Numbered from the stretch's first letter, positions 8,583-17,269 are shown. The stretch is DNA of 64,000 nucleotides from JAUASW01 sp036880965 (GCF_036880965.1 NZ_JBAJMV010000001.1:620001-684000); one strand, 5' to 3'. Numbers and translations: made by a program. The notes: generated from the sequence alone by a model not told the origin.

Positions 8583-8704
8583 TGCCCATGCTCGGCAACC
8601 CCATGGTCAGCCGCGCCACGTTGCGCCGCGACATCGCCGAATCGGTCGACCTCGGGAAGCGCGTGCTTGCCCGTATCCGCACACCAACGTTCAACAAGGC
8701 CTAG
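8582..8704 (+). CDS. Possible 40-residue coupled small protein
   Basis: ATG at 8582 overlaps the stop of the binding-protein gene as TGATG and opens a 40-codon frame to TAG at 8702-8704. It fills the gap exactly up to the next gene, whose GTG begins at 8706. The product begins MPMLGNPM and is basic (RRD, GKR, RIR), without a clear signal or membrane segment. It may be a real coupled peptide, a remnant of a longer gene, or chance. I do not recognise it. Confidence 0.3.
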   Translation: MPMLGNPMVSRATLRRDIAESVDLGKRVLARIRTPTFNKA

Positions 8705-8705
8705 C

Positions 8706-9215
8706 GTGCAGCTGGAGCGTCGCGAAGATCTCTACGCAGCCTCGGTGCCCGTCTGCCAGCGCTATCTCGGCGCGCTGCAGGCCTGGCTTGATTGCGCCGA
8801 TCCGGCGCAGTTGCCCGCGCTGCTGCACCAGCGCCTGACGCCAGACATGATTCCACTGCAGGGCCAGGTCGAGATCGCTGCGAACTTCGCCCTGCGCCTG
8901 TGCTTCCCGCTGGCCGGCGCCGCCGTGCCCGACTATGGGAGTTTCGCCGGCACGCCAGCCGGCCTGCGCGAGCGCCTGGCCTATGTGCAGGCACTGCTGG
9001 CAAGCCTGAAGCCAGGCGATTTCGACGCGCCGCCCGCCTTCATCGAAGACCAGGCCGGCCAGGCGCTGCTGAGGCTGCCGCCCGGCGATTTCCTGCATCT
9101 GTACGCCTTGCCCAACTTCTTCTTCCACTGCAGCATGGCCTACGCGCTGCTGCGCCTGCACGGCGTGCCGCTGGGAAAACCGCAGTTTGATGGCTTCCAC
9201 ACCTATCCAGAATGA
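8706..9215 (+). CDS. DUF1993 family protein
   Basis: A soluble protein of 169 residues. It matches the DUF1993 pattern: LYAASVPVCQRYLGALQAWL at the start, DMIPLQGQVEIAANFALR in the middle, and the C-terminal LPNFFFHCSMAYALLRLHG plus GKPQFDGF. The fold is a four-helix bundle like the DinB/YfiT superfamily, but the function is unknown. GTG 8706 follows AAGG within 10 bases and sits one base after the small upstream frame; an in-frame ATG at 8667 would extend it by 13 residues. Confidence 0.82.
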   Translation: MQLERREDLYAASVPVCQRYLGALQAWLDCADPAQLPALLHQRLTPDMIPLQGQVEIAANFALRLCFPLAGAAVPDYGSFAGTPAGLRERLAYVQALLASLKPGDFDAPPAFIEDQAGQALLRLPPGDFLHLYALPNFFFHCSMAYALLRLHGVPLGKPQFDGFHTYPE

Positions 9216-9223
9216 GGTGCACC

Positions 9224-9739
9224 ATGAGCGAGACCCTCGATGGGCAAGGCGGATGCGACTGCCGCAAGACGCGCTACCGGCTGACCGAGCGGCCCTTGTT
9301 CGTGCATGCCTGTCATTGCCGCTGGTGCCAGCGCGAGAGTGGCTCGGCGTTTGCTTTGAACGCGATGATCGAAAGCGACCGTCTTCAGCTGCTGGGCGAG
9401 GCACCCGAACTGGTGAGGACGCCGTCGGCCAGTGGCGCCGGCCAGATGATCGCTCGCTGCCCGCAGTGCAAAGTCGCGCTGTACAGCCACTATGCCAGCG
9501 CGGGCCCGTTGCTGTCCTTTGTCCGAGTGGGCACCCTGGACCAGCCAGACCTGCTACCGCCCGATATCCACATCTTCACGCAGTCCAAGCAGCCCTGGCT
9601 GCAGCTGCCGGCAGGTGCGCTCGTCATGCCCGGGTACTACCGCCGCGATGAGCATTGGCCGGCCGTGAGTCTTGCACGCTATGAGCTGCTGAAGCCCCAG
9701 CTGGAGGCGCAGCGGGCACGGCGGACAAGTAGCTCTTGA
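9224..9739 (+). CDS. GFA/CENP-V family zinc protein
   Basis: A 171-residue protein of the GFA family (glutathione-dependent formaldehyde-activating enzyme-like, Mss4 fold). Zinc-binding cysteines appear as GGCDCRKTRY, CHCRWCQRESG and ARCPQCKVAL. True formaldehyde activity is doubtful for most members, so only the fold is claimed. ATG 9224 has GAGG five bases upstream; an alternative ATG at 9212 overlaps the DUF1993 stop. A second, decayed GFA N terminus is present near 58.8 kb on the other strand. Confidence 0.88.
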   Translation: MSETLDGQGGCDCRKTRYRLTERPLFVHACHCRWCQRESGSAFALNAMIESDRLQLLGEAPELVRTPSASGAGQMIARCPQCKVALYSHYASAGPLLSFVRVGTLDQPDLLPPDIHIFTQSKQPWLQLPAGALVMPGYYRRDEHWPAVSLARYELLKPQLEAQRARRTSSS

Positions 9740-9826
9740 AGGCCGCCGCCGCGCCGAGTAAGTATTGCAAGGGCGCTCGCGACTGTTCAGCAGCGGCGCC
9801 AATGCCGCGCAAAAGGAGTCGCCGCC

Positions 9827-10132
9827 ATGAGCCAAGCCGCCTTCAACATTGTCCGATTCCGCGTCAAGTCAGGCCGCCAGCAGGCCTTCCTGGAAGCGCA
9901 CCGCCGCGCCGATCCGACCTTCAAGGGCTTCCTGCGCGGCAGCGTGGTGCAGACCGGCGAACGCGATTTCTGCCTGGTCGGTGAGTGGGATTCGATGGCC
10001 AGCCTGGTGGCTGCGCGGCCGCTGATGATCACCCTGCTGGACAGCTTCCGCGCCGAGCTCGATGACCTGGGCCATGGGCTGGGCGTGACCGACCCGGTGT
10101 CGGGCGAAATCGTGTTGGACCTGAAGCCCTGA
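9827..10132 (+). CDS. Antibiotic biosynthesis monooxygenase (ABM) domain protein
   Basis: A 101-residue single-domain protein with the dimeric alpha/beta-barrel ABM pattern: FNIVRFRVKSGRQQAFLEA, a central LRGSVVQTGERDFCLVGEW, and a C-terminal helix. Relatives act as cofactor-less monooxygenases on quinones or haem, or as stress-related dimers. A strong AAAGGAG precedes the ATG. It converges with the nitroreductase gene, with only 8 bases between stops. The substrate is unknown. Confidence 0.78.
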   Translation: MSQAAFNIVRFRVKSGRQQAFLEAHRRADPTFKGFLRGSVVQTGERDFCLVGEWDSMASLVAARPLMITLLDSFRAELDDLGHGLGVTDPVSGEIVLDLKP

Positions 10133-10140
10133 ACGCAAGC

Positions 10141-10725
10141 TCAGTCGTGGCCGGCCCAGACGCTGAGAGCGGTCTCCACCCCACCCTTGCGTGAGGGGCC
10201 CGAGGGCTGGCGGCTGGGCGTGCCCAGCGTGATCCATCCGAGCAATGTCTCGCCGGGTGCGCAGAAGGCTGCACAGATCGCGGGGTCGCGCACCTTGGCG
10301 CCGCTGAGCATCTTGCCGCCAAAGCCCAGCAGATGGGCGGCGGTGAGGAAGTTGGAGATCGCACCGCCGACGCAAACCCATTGCTCATGGGCCGGCACCT
10401 GCGGATGGCCCAGGTCGATGCAAGCGATCACCGCCACGCTGACCGGCGGGCGCCAGGCACGTTCGCCATCCAGTGCGGCACCAGCCTCGTCCTTGCCCGC
10501 GCTTCGCGCCGCCGCAGCAAACAGCTCGGCCATTCGCGCCCTCGCCTCGCCGCGAACAACTTTGAAGCGGAACGGCAAGAGCTCGCCATGGTCCGGCGCA
10601 CGCAAGGCCGCCTGCACCATCAGCGCCAGCTGTTCATCGCTGGGCCCGGGCTCCTGCAGATGCCTGGGGCCGACCGAGTAGCGGCTCAGGAGCGCTTGCA
10701 GGGCCTGTGTGTCGCCGGCATCCAT
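10141..10725 (-). CDS. Nitroreductase family protein (YdjA-like)
   Basis: A 194-residue FMN-dependent oxidoreductase of the compact YdjA/Rv3131-like type. Features are LLSRYSVGPRHL (FMN phosphate-binding Arg/Ser), RAPDHGELLPFRFKVV, and GGAISNFLTAAHLLGFGGKMLSG with the C-terminal ETLLGWITLGTP. It would reduce nitro or quinone compounds with NAD(P)H; the natural substrate is unknown. It follows mrp on the same strand after 8 bases, so the two may share a transcript. Confidence 0.88.
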   Translation of the reverse strand: MDAGDTQALQALLSRYSVGPRHLQEPGPSDEQLALMVQAALRAPDHGELLPFRFKVVRGEARARMAELFAAAARSAGKDEAGAALDGERAWRPPVSVAVIACIDLGHPQVPAHEQWVCVGGAISNFLTAAHLLGFGGKMLSGAKVRDPAICAAFCAPGETLLGWITLGTPSRQPSGPSRKGGVETALSVWAGHD

Positions 10726-10733
10726 GCGCGGGC

Positions 10734-11828
10734 TCAGCTGTTCTTCGAGACCGTGATGGTCGGAAACTTGGACGAGAAGTCCTTGGCCTGGGCCGCGATC
10801 TTGATCGCCACCTTGCGTGCCAGGGCCTTGTACAGGCCCGCCGCTTCGCCCTCGGGCTCGGCCACCACGCTGGGCTTGCCCGCGTCGGCATGCTCGCGAA
10901 TCGACAAGGCCAGAGGCAGGCCGCCAAGATAGTCCACGCCGTACTGCTGGGCCATGCGCTTGCCGCCATCAGCACCGAAGATGTGCTCGGCATGGCCGCA
11001 GTTCGTGCAGATGTGGACCGCCATGTTTTCGACGATTCCGAGAATGGGCACGCCCACCTTCTCGAACATCTTGAGGCCCTTCTTGGCGTCGATCAGCGCG
11101 ATGTCCTGCGGCGTGGTCACGATGATGGCGCCCGTCACCGGCACGCGCTGCGACAGCGTCAATTGAATGTCGCCGGTGCCGGGCGGCATGTCGATGATCA
11201 GGTAGTCAAGGTCTTGCCAGCGGGTCTGGCGCAGGAGCTGGTCGAGCGCCTGCGTGGCCATGGGGCCGCGCCAGATCATGGCCTGGTCTTCTTCGACCAG
11301 GAAACCGATCGACATCAGCTGAACGCCATGGCTGATGTGCGGCTCCATCATCTTGCCGTCCTGGCTTTCGGGCCGGCCGCTCACGCCCATCAGCATCGGC
11401 TGGCTGGGGCCGTAGATGTCGGCGTCCAGGATGCCAACCCGGGCACCTTCGGCAGTCAGGGCCAGTGCCAGGTTGGCGGCCGTGGTGCTCTTGCCCACGC
11501 CGCCCTTGCCCGACGCCACCGCAATGATGTTCTTGACGCCGGGCAGCAACTGGACGCCACGCTGCACCGCGTGCGCAATCACCTTGCTGCGCAGCTCGAC
11601 GCTGACGTTGCCGACGCCAGAGACCTGGCGCGCCGCAGCCACCAGGGCACTGCGCAGGCCGTCGATCTGGCTGGCGGCCGGATAGCCCAGTTCCACCTCG
11701 AAGGCGACCTGGTCGCCCGAGATGCGCAGGTTCTTCAGTTGGCGGGTTGTGACGAAATCCTGGCCGGTGTTGGGATCAACGACGGCTTGCAGGGCTTGCA
11801 ACAGGCTGGCTTCGGTAGGTGCGCTCAT
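10734..11828 (-). CDS. apbC: Iron-sulfur cluster carrier ATPase Mrp/ApbC
   Basis: P-loop ATPase that binds and transfers Fe-S clusters to apoproteins. The 364-residue chain has an N-terminal MIP18/DUF59 domain (about 1-85), the deviant Walker A SGKGGVGKSTTAANLA, the LDADIYGPSQP switch region, IIDMPPGTGD, and the cluster-binding CTNCGH. Length and order match Mrp. A 57-base hairpin repeat ends 13 bases upstream of the ATG and could influence its expression. Confidence 0.95.
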   Translation of the reverse strand: MSAPTEASLLQALQAVVDPNTGQDFVTTRQLKNLRISGDQVAFEVELGYPAASQIDGLRSALVAAARQVSGVGNVSVELRSKVIAHAVQRGVQLLPGVKNIIAVASGKGGVGKSTTAANLALALTAEGARVGILDADIYGPSQPMLMGVSGRPESQDGKMMEPHISHGVQLMSIGFLVEEDQAMIWRGPMATQALDQLLRQTRWQDLDYLIIDMPPGTGDIQLTLSQRVPVTGAIIVTTPQDIALIDAKKGLKMFEKVGVPILGIVENMAVHICTNCGHAEHIFGADGGKRMAQQYGVDYLGGLPLALSIREHADAGKPSVVAEPEGEAAGLYKALARKVAIKIAAQAKDFSSKFPTITVSKNS

Positions 11829-11840
11829 AGGCGGCGGAGT

Positions 11841-11898
11841 TTAGTGCCGACTTCACATCCCTCCGGGATATGAGTCTTCTCTGAAGCGCAAGCGCTTT
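11841..11898 (+). repeat. Hairpin repeat, copy A (single, upstream of mrp)
   Basis: One copy of a roughly 57-base unit also found in tandem at 30055-30173. Stem 1 is ATCCC/GGGAT around loop TCC, extended by TCA/TGA across a C-A mismatch. The 15-base linker ATGAGTCTTCTCTGA is identical in all copies. Stem 2 is AAGCG/CGCTT and is followed by TTTGGTTCTT. Relative to the tandem copies, stem 1 has swapped a G-C pair for C-G, which keeps it paired. It lies between lysE-type and mrp genes, inside the likely 5' region of mrp when read on the minus strand. Confidence 0.7.
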
Positions 11899-11904
11899 GG
11901 TTCT

Positions 11905-12522
11905 TCAGTTCTTTGCCGTTGCCAACACGGCGCCGAAGGCCATGAAGGTCGCGCCGCCCACGCGGTTGAGGGTGCGGCCGCCGCGTTCGCTCTTCAGCCA
12001 GCGCCGTGCGCGCTGGGCACACAAGGCGTAGATGCTGTGGATCAGCACGACCAGCAGCGCATAGCTCAGGACCAGCAAGACGAACTGAGGCCCATGGGGC
12101 ACGTCATGATCAATAAACTGAGGTAGCACCGAGAGGAAGAAGAAGATCGCCTTGGGATTGGTGAACTGCAGGGACAGCGACTGGAGAAACAGCGCCCCCG
12201 GTTTGCGCAGCGGCTCTCTCTGCGGCGAATCCTGCAAGGCCAGGCCCGGCGTGCGCCACAGCTTGATGCCCAGCCAGATCAGGTAGCAGGCGCCGAAGAT
12301 CTTGATCACGGTGAACGCCAGCGCCGAACTCGCCAGCAGGATACCGAGGCTGGTGGCCGAGAGCGCTGCCACGATGGTGGCACCCGTGGCAATGCCGAGG
12401 ATCCCCGGCAGGCTGGCGCGCCAGCCGCTGCGCAAGGCATTGCTGAGCGTCATCAGCACGCCCGGGCCCGGGCTCAGCACGGTGGCACTGGCCATCAGCA
12501 GGAACAGGAAATACAGGCGCAT
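11905..12522 (-). CDS. LysE/RhtB family amino-acid exporter
   Basis: A 205-residue inner-membrane protein with six predicted helices. The family signature near the N terminus is ATVLSPGPGVLMTLSNAL, followed by ACYLIWLGIKLWR and LQFTNPKAIFFFLSVLPQF. Members export lysine, threonine, homoserine lactone or similar solutes; specificity cannot be inferred. It precedes mrp on the same strand, but the intervening hairpin repeat suggests a separate unit. Its start lies about 80 bases from the divergent esterase gene. Confidence 0.9.
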   Translation of the reverse strand: MRLYFLFLLMASATVLSPGPGVLMTLSNALRSGWRASLPGILGIATGATIVAALSATSLGILLASSALAFTVIKIFGACYLIWLGIKLWRTPGLALQDSPQREPLRKPGALFLQSLSLQFTNPKAIFFFLSVLPQFIDHDVPHGPQFVLLVLSYALLVVLIHSIYALCAQRARRWLKSERGGRTLNRVGGATFMAFGAVLATAKN

Positions 12523-12603
12523 GGGAACGCATGCTATGCCAAGCCGGCCAATCGATCAGCCACTTGAGCGACAGCGGGCCGCGCAACTGCCTAGAGTGCC
12601 GGC

Positions 12604-13458
12604 ATGGACCCAACTGCACCCGCGCCCGCTGAACTGATCGCCCTGAGCGACGGCCTCCCCAATCGCCTTGAAGGCCAATGGCCCGACCGGCATTGCCGGC
12701 GCGTCACGCGGCTGGAGCTGCATGCGTACCGAAGTACCGAACCGGCACGCGGCCGAGTCCTGGTCTATGCCGGCGGCGGCTATCTGCAACTTGTGCATGA
12801 CAAGGAAGGCATCGAAGTCGCCCGCTGGCTCAACAGCCTGGGGCTTGATGCCTATGTCGTGTTGCACCGCTTGCCGGGCCAGGATGATGGCCGAGGCGGC
12901 GTCTGGCCCTTCGATCAGGCATTGCAGGATGGTCTGCGCTGCCTGGACCACCTCGCCACGCTGCCTGCCTTGCCACTGCTGCACATGGGTCTTTCCTCGG
13001 GCGGGCACCTGGCCGGCGTGATGGCTTGCCAGGACCATGCGCTGCAGGCGTGTGGCGCAGTCATCGCCTACGCTCCGCTCAATGCCAATCACCGGCTCTA
13101 CAAGGCGCCAGCCGGCAAGCCCGACTATCCGCCACCCGAGAAGCAGGCCTTCTACGACGCCTGGCCGATTGGCATTGCCGCCGAACCGCACGGCCTGCCG
13201 CGCATGCCCGTTTTCCTCGCGTATGCCTTGCACGATGCCATCGTGCCGGTGGACCATGCACTGAATATCATCAAGACCCTGCAGCAGACCGGCGGCCAGG
13301 TGGACGCCCATGTGTTCGCCGAAGCGCCACATGGCTTTGCGCTGCGCGAGCTGGCTGGCACCCAGTCCCAGTGGCCACTGCTTGCCGCGCTGTGGATGGC
13401 TCAGCGGCTGCAGGCGCCGGCGGTCAGTTCAGCGCCGTCGAACAGCAAGCCCGCATGA
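12604..13458 (+). CDS. Alpha/beta hydrolase, esterase type
   Basis: A 284-residue cytosolic serine hydrolase resembling acetyl-xylan/carbohydrate esterases. The oxyanion-hole stretch is VYAGGGYLQL, the nucleophile elbow GLSSGGHLAG, the acid in YALHDAIVPVDHA and the catalytic His in APHGFAL. No signal peptide is seen. Its 3' end overlaps the convergent GH115 gene by 58 bases. The neighbourhood (GH115 alpha-glucuronidase, GH43-like protein) suggests deacetylation of xylan-derived oligosaccharides, but this is inference from context. Confidence 0.8.
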   Translation: MDPTAPAPAELIALSDGLPNRLEGQWPDRHCRRVTRLELHAYRSTEPARGRVLVYAGGGYLQLVHDKEGIEVARWLNSLGLDAYVVLHRLPGQDDGRGGVWPFDQALQDGLRCLDHLATLPALPLLHMGLSSGGHLAGVMACQDHALQACGAVIAYAPLNANHRLYKAPAGKPDYPPPEKQAFYDAWPIGIAAEPHGLPRMPVFLAYALHDAIVPVDHALNIIKTLQQTGGQVDAHVFAEAPHGFALRELAGTQSQWPLLAALWMAQRLQAPAVSSAPSNSKPA

Positions 13459-15872
13459 TCGCTGCGCAGGGCTGCCGCAAAGGCTCCGGCGCTCGCCTGT
13501 AGCGGGGTGGCGGCGCTCAAGCGATTCGCCAGCACGCCTTGGGCCCAGGCGGCGTCCTGCGCCGCTCTGCCGATCTCCAGCGGCAGGGGCTCTGCATCCG
13601 GCCGCGTCAGCGTCAGGCGCCAGGGGCTCGCGCCGTCGCCGGGATAGTTGGGCAGCAGGTGGACGCGCAGGCACCAGGTGCCGGGCCGCGGCAGGCGGGC
13701 CTGCAAGGCCAGGATGGCCCCGGCCTGCTGAGCTCGCAAGACACTGCCCCCCCGACCGAGCCCCTGCACAACTTGCCAGCCGCTCGAAGCCTTGGCCTGC
13801 AGCGGCACGGTCTCGTTGACCGGCGTGCGCGGCTCCACGGCAAACACGGTCACATCGGGCCCACGATGGGCGGCAGCACTCAGCGCCGGCGCGGGCAGCA
13901 CGGCGGGCTGCAGCCGAAAGTTGGGCCACAGGCCATCGGCCGGTTCCTCGGCCAGGATGCCAGCCCATCGGCCCTGGTTGTAGCGAGCGGTCAGGGCCTT
14001 GGTGCGCTGATCTGCAAGGTGAGCACGCGCGGCATGTCGGCTCGCCTCGGCGGGGTCAGCCTCGCGCAGCGCGGCATAGGCCTCCAGCGCGAAGAAGCGT
14101 TCATTGGCCAGGGCCGAGGCGCGCAGCGGATAGTCCGCCAGCTGGAAGAACGCGGCGCGCTGGGCGACGGGAACGCGGGGCCGCAAGGCATCGAGTTTCT
14201 CCAGCAAGGCCGCGAAGGCAGCCAGGCGCTGGCGCACGGCATCGGCCGCGAGGCCACTGCGCTTTGCGCGCTCGCCGGCCAGGTGGTACTGCAGGTGCTC
14301 GGGGCGGCGCTCGAAATTGAGCCGGTAGTAGCCGTCCCACAGCTCGGCCAGTGATGCCGCCATTCGCGGGCCGAAAAGCCTTGCGGCCAGGTCGCGCATG
14401 TAGGCCCGCTGGCCCATGGCGCGCACCACGCCCGGGTTCCAGGCCAGGTCGAAGAAATGGCTGAGGTTCAGCTCGGCCGGCTTGATGTCGCCGGCATTGA
14501 CCATCCACAAGCGCTGCGCGCCGGCATCGAAGGCGCGGCCCAGCTCTTCGTTGACCAGGGCCGGCGGCGTGGTGCTGAGCCAGAGATAGGACAGCGGCGC
14601 GCCGAGATAAGACAGGTGGTAGTAGACGCCCGACCCGCCGCTACGCCGCGCTTCGCTGGCCAGAGGCAGGCGACGGAGATAGCCGAAGTTGTCATCAGGC
14701 CAGACGAGCGTCACATCGTCCGGAATCTGCAGGCCCGGCGCCGCCTGCATCAGCGTCAGCGTCAGCACCTCCTTGTAGGGCACGAAGATCTGCGGCAGCG
14801 CCTCGGGCCGGCCCACATGCCTGGCCAGCAGTTCGCGCTGGTCCGCGATCAGCTGGTTCAGGAGCGCCTGGCGCACGGCCACGCTGCTGCCGCCCTGCAT
14901 CGGCGAGTCGTGGATGCCGCGCATGCCCAGCGTGTAGAGATTCTCGAAGCGACCGTTGCTGCGCAATCGCTCGGCCCAGTACTCACGCACGCCTTCCGGG
15001 TTGGCCGCGTAGTCGTAGCGCTCGGGTTTGTCGGCCCATTCGGCCACGTTGTTGCGCAGCAGGGGCTCGGCATGCGAAGAACCCATGACGATGCCGTAAC
15101 GCTGCGCCAGCGCCGCGTTCTCCGGGCGCGCATTGAAGGCGCCTGACACCTGGTGCATGGCCGGCCACAGGGTATTGGCCTTGAGACGCAAGAGCAGCTT
15201 GAACACCTGCTCATACGTGCGCGGGCCGATGGTCGCAGCCTCGGGCTCGAAGGTGCGTGCGGCCCAGGGGAATAGGCCCCAATCCTCGTCGTTGATGAAG
15301 AGGCCGCGGTAGCGCACTGCGGGCCCTTCGGTGTGGGGCGTGGGCAGGGCGAGGTGCAAGGGGCCGCGCCTGAGCGGCGCCACATCCGCCCACCAATGCC
15401 AGGGCGAAACGCCCAGCGCCTGCGACAAGGTGTAGACACCGTAGGCCGTGCCACGGCGGTCTGCTCCCGCGATCACCAGCGCCATGGCCACGCCCGGCAC
15501 AGGCTGGCGCACCAAGGCCATGGTGAAGCATTCCCAGCAGCCGGAGAGCGGCTTGAGATCGAGCTTGCCTTCATTGGCCAGCGCATCGATGGCGGGATGA
15601 CGACCGATGGTGCCAACCCAGATCTGCAGAGTCGAAGATCTGGACCGGGCGTGCGGCCCGACGCTTGCGCGCATCCCCAGGCGGCGCAGGTCCTGGGCCA
15701 GGTCTTGCGCGACGAAGGCTTCGAGTGGATCGGCGTCAGCAGCATGCAGCACTTGCGCATCCTGCAAGGCCACGCTGCCGTGCCGCGGTGATGTACTCAC
15801 CACCGGCTGCGCCAATGCTGCCGAACCGATAGGCAGCACCAGCAGCAGCGATACAAGAACCCGCTGGATCAC
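13401..15872 (-). CDS. GH115 family xylan alpha-1,2-glucuronidase
   Basis: An 823-residue exported glycoside hydrolase that removes (4-O-methyl)glucuronic acid side chains from xylan. The signal peptide (about 1-21) ends SAALAQP. Family landmarks in order are RGLFINDEDWGLFPWA, KANTLWPAMHQVSGAFN, GSSHAEPLLRNN, WPDDNFGYLRRL, VYYHLSYLGAPLSYLWLS, WMVNAGDIKPAE, and a C-terminal beta-sandwich. Length fits the family (about 800-1000). It starts within a 4-base ATGA overlap with the upstream GH43-like gene, so both form one unit. No TonB receptor or transporter is adjacent. Confidence 0.93.
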   Translation of the reverse strand: MIQRVLVSLLLVLPIGSAALAQPVVSTSPRHGSVALQDAQVLHAADADPLEAFVAQDLAQDLRRLGMRASVGPHARSRSSTLQIWVGTIGRHPAIDALANEGKLDLKPLSGCWECFTMALVRQPVPGVAMALVIAGADRRGTAYGVYTLSQALGVSPWHWWADVAPLRRGPLHLALPTPHTEGPAVRYRGLFINDEDWGLFPWAARTFEPEAATIGPRTYEQVFKLLLRLKANTLWPAMHQVSGAFNARPENAALAQRYGIVMGSSHAEPLLRNNVAEWADKPERYDYAANPEGVREYWAERLRSNGRFENLYTLGMRGIHDSPMQGGSSVAVRQALLNQLIADQRELLARHVGRPEALPQIFVPYKEVLTLTLMQAAPGLQIPDDVTLVWPDDNFGYLRRLPLASEARRSGGSGVYYHLSYLGAPLSYLWLSTTPPALVNEELGRAFDAGAQRLWMVNAGDIKPAELNLSHFFDLAWNPGVVRAMGQRAYMRDLAARLFGPRMAASLAELWDGYYRLNFERRPEHLQYHLAGERAKRSGLAADAVRQRLAAFAALLEKLDALRPRVPVAQRAAFFQLADYPLRASALANERFFALEAYAALREADPAEASRHAARAHLADQRTKALTARYNQGRWAGILAEEPADGLWPNFRLQPAVLPAPALSAAAHRGPDVTVFAVEPRTPVNETVPLQAKASSGWQVVQGLGRGGSVLRAQQAGAILALQARLPRPGTWCLRVHLLPNYPGDGASPWRLTLTRPDAEPLPLEIGRAAQDAAWAQGVLANRLSAATPLQASAGAFAAALRSDHAGLLFDGAELTAGACSR

Positions 15873-16894
15873 GGCTTCGCGCCAAACAGGTGGCGCAGAT
15901 CGGGCGGCGGCGCATCGCGTTCCACCGCCAGCCAGCCGTCGTTCAATGTCAGCTCGGCCACCTGGATCACGCTGCGCTGGTGATAGCGATCGTCGCCAGA
16001 GGCCGCCGCTTCATTGCCCTGATGGACAAAGTAGAAGATGAAGGCCCGCTCGCCGATCACGACCACGTCCGGATGCTGGCCCTTGGCGAGATCGGTGGGA
16101 TGACGGCCTGGCTCGGCCAACAGTCTTGTCGGTTGTTCCTGCCACTGCGCGGCATCGGCAGAGCGCATCACCAGCAGGCCGCGCCACAGGTCGGCCACCA
16201 GCCACCACTGGCCCTTGAAGCGGAACACCTTGGGCCCTTCGGCCGCGCCAGCGGTGATCGGGCCCTGGACCTTCCATTGCTTCAGGTCTGCACTCTCAGC
16301 CGCGAACAGGCGGCTGCCTTGCGCCTCGTCCTTGAACCACAGGCGCCAGCGGCCATCGTCCAGCCGCACCACGGAGGCGTCGATGATGCGCTGCGACCCG
16401 AGTTCGAGTTGATCTGCACATTGCCAGCGGCGCAGGTCGGTGCTGGTCAGGTGCTGCAGAAAGCGCCTGCCTGTCCAGCGCGAATGGATGCCTGGCACGA
16501 CGGTCAGCCAGAGGTGATAGCGGCCTTCGTGCTCGATGATCTCCGGTGCCCAATGCGTGCTGCGCTCAGGCGTTCCGCCTGTGCATTCCGCCGGAAACTC
16601 GGCATCGCCCTCGCGGTGCCAGGTGTTGCCGTCTTGCGTGCTGGCGATGCCGATGCGCGTGCCATGCACCCAGCTGACGTCCTTGGGATCATCCAGCCGC
16701 TGCGTCGCCCGGCGGTTCGTGTAGAACATCTCCCAGCGGCCACGTTGCTTGTTGAAGACCACGGCGGCATCCGCCGCGCCATCAAAGACCGGATCGCGGT
16801 AGAGAGGCCGCGGCGCCTGAGCGTCTGCCACGTGCACAAGGCTGGCAAGCACCAAGGCGAAGACGAAACGCGACAGGGACAACAAGGCTGGCAT
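15869..16894 (-). CDS. GH43-like five-bladed beta-propeller protein
   Basis: A 341-residue exported protein. The signal peptide (about 1-26) ends HVADAQA. The mature chain has repeated propeller blades: RDPVFDGAADAAVVF, WAPEIIEHEGRYHLWLTV, RIIDASVVRLDDGRWRLWF, AEGPKVFRFKGQWWLVAD and GQHPDVVVIGERAFIFYF. GH43/GH62-type enzymes cut arabinose or xylose units from plant polysaccharides. Asp in RDP, Asp in IDA and Glu in AEGP fit the catalytic triad positions. ATG 16894 gives a good signal peptide; a TTG at 16924 is an alternative. It is coupled to GH115. Confidence 0.75.
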   Translation of the reverse strand: MPALLSLSRFVFALVLASLVHVADAQAPRPLYRDPVFDGAADAAVVFNKQRGRWEMFYTNRRATQRLDDPKDVSWVHGTRIGIASTQDGNTWHREGDAEFPAECTGGTPERSTHWAPEIIEHEGRYHLWLTVVPGIHSRWTGRRFLQHLTSTDLRRWQCADQLELGSQRIIDASVVRLDDGRWRLWFKDEAQGSRLFAAESADLKQWKVQGPITAGAAEGPKVFRFKGQWWLVADLWRGLLVMRSADAAQWQEQPTRLLAEPGRHPTDLAKGQHPDVVVIGERAFIFYFVHQGNEAAASGDDRYHQRSVIQVAELTLNDGWLAVERDAPPPDLRHLFGAKP

Positions 16895-17020
16895 GGCTGG
16901 CGCACCGACAGTGAGGCTGCGCAACCATAGCCGCGCGCATTCAGCCTGCGGCAGGCCGCTGACGAATACTCAGCAGCTTGCTTGCTTCGAAAAGAAAAGG
17001 CGCAAGCAAGCGGCCAACGC

Positions 17021-17051
17021 AAAAGGGACCTGCTTTGCAGCAGGTCCCTTC
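17021..17051 (-). terminator. Intrinsic terminator of the tRNA-Lys cluster
   Basis: On the minus strand a perfect stem GGGACCTGC/GCAGGTCCC with a 6-base loop is followed by TTTT. It lies about 17 bases after the last tRNA, in the right place to end the tRNA transcript. Confidence 0.85.
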
Positions 17052-17067
17052 GACGATTCGGGAGATT

Positions 17068-17143
17068 TGGTGGGCCCTGAAGGATTCGAACCTTCGACCA
17101 ACGGATTAAGAGTCCGCTGCTCTACCAACTGAGCTAAGGACCC
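17068..17143 (-). tRNA. tRNA-Lys (CTT)
   Basis: A 76-base cloverleaf ending in encoded CCA. The acceptor pairs GGGTCCT with AGGGCCC, the anticodon loop is CTCTTAA (anticodon CTT), and the T loop TTCGAAT is normal. It is identical to the tRNA at 17169-17244, apparently a tandem duplication; it is the last gene of the cluster before the terminator. Confidence 0.96.
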
Positions 17144-17168
17144 GAATTCTGGTCCGCTTGAGATTTCG

Positions 17169-17244
17169 TGGTGGGCCCTGAAGGATTCGAACCTTCGACC
17201 AACGGATTAAGAGTCCGCTGCTCTACCAACTGAGCTAAGGACCC
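17169..17244 (-). tRNA. tRNA-Lys (CTT), second copy
   Basis: Same 76-base sequence as the downstream copy, with anticodon CTT and encoded CCA. Only 25 bases separate the two, and a short GAGATTT motif lies 3' of both, supporting a recent tandem duplication or gene conversion. Confidence 0.96.
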
Positions 17245-17269
17245 ACGAAACCCAAAAGCAAAATGCAAC

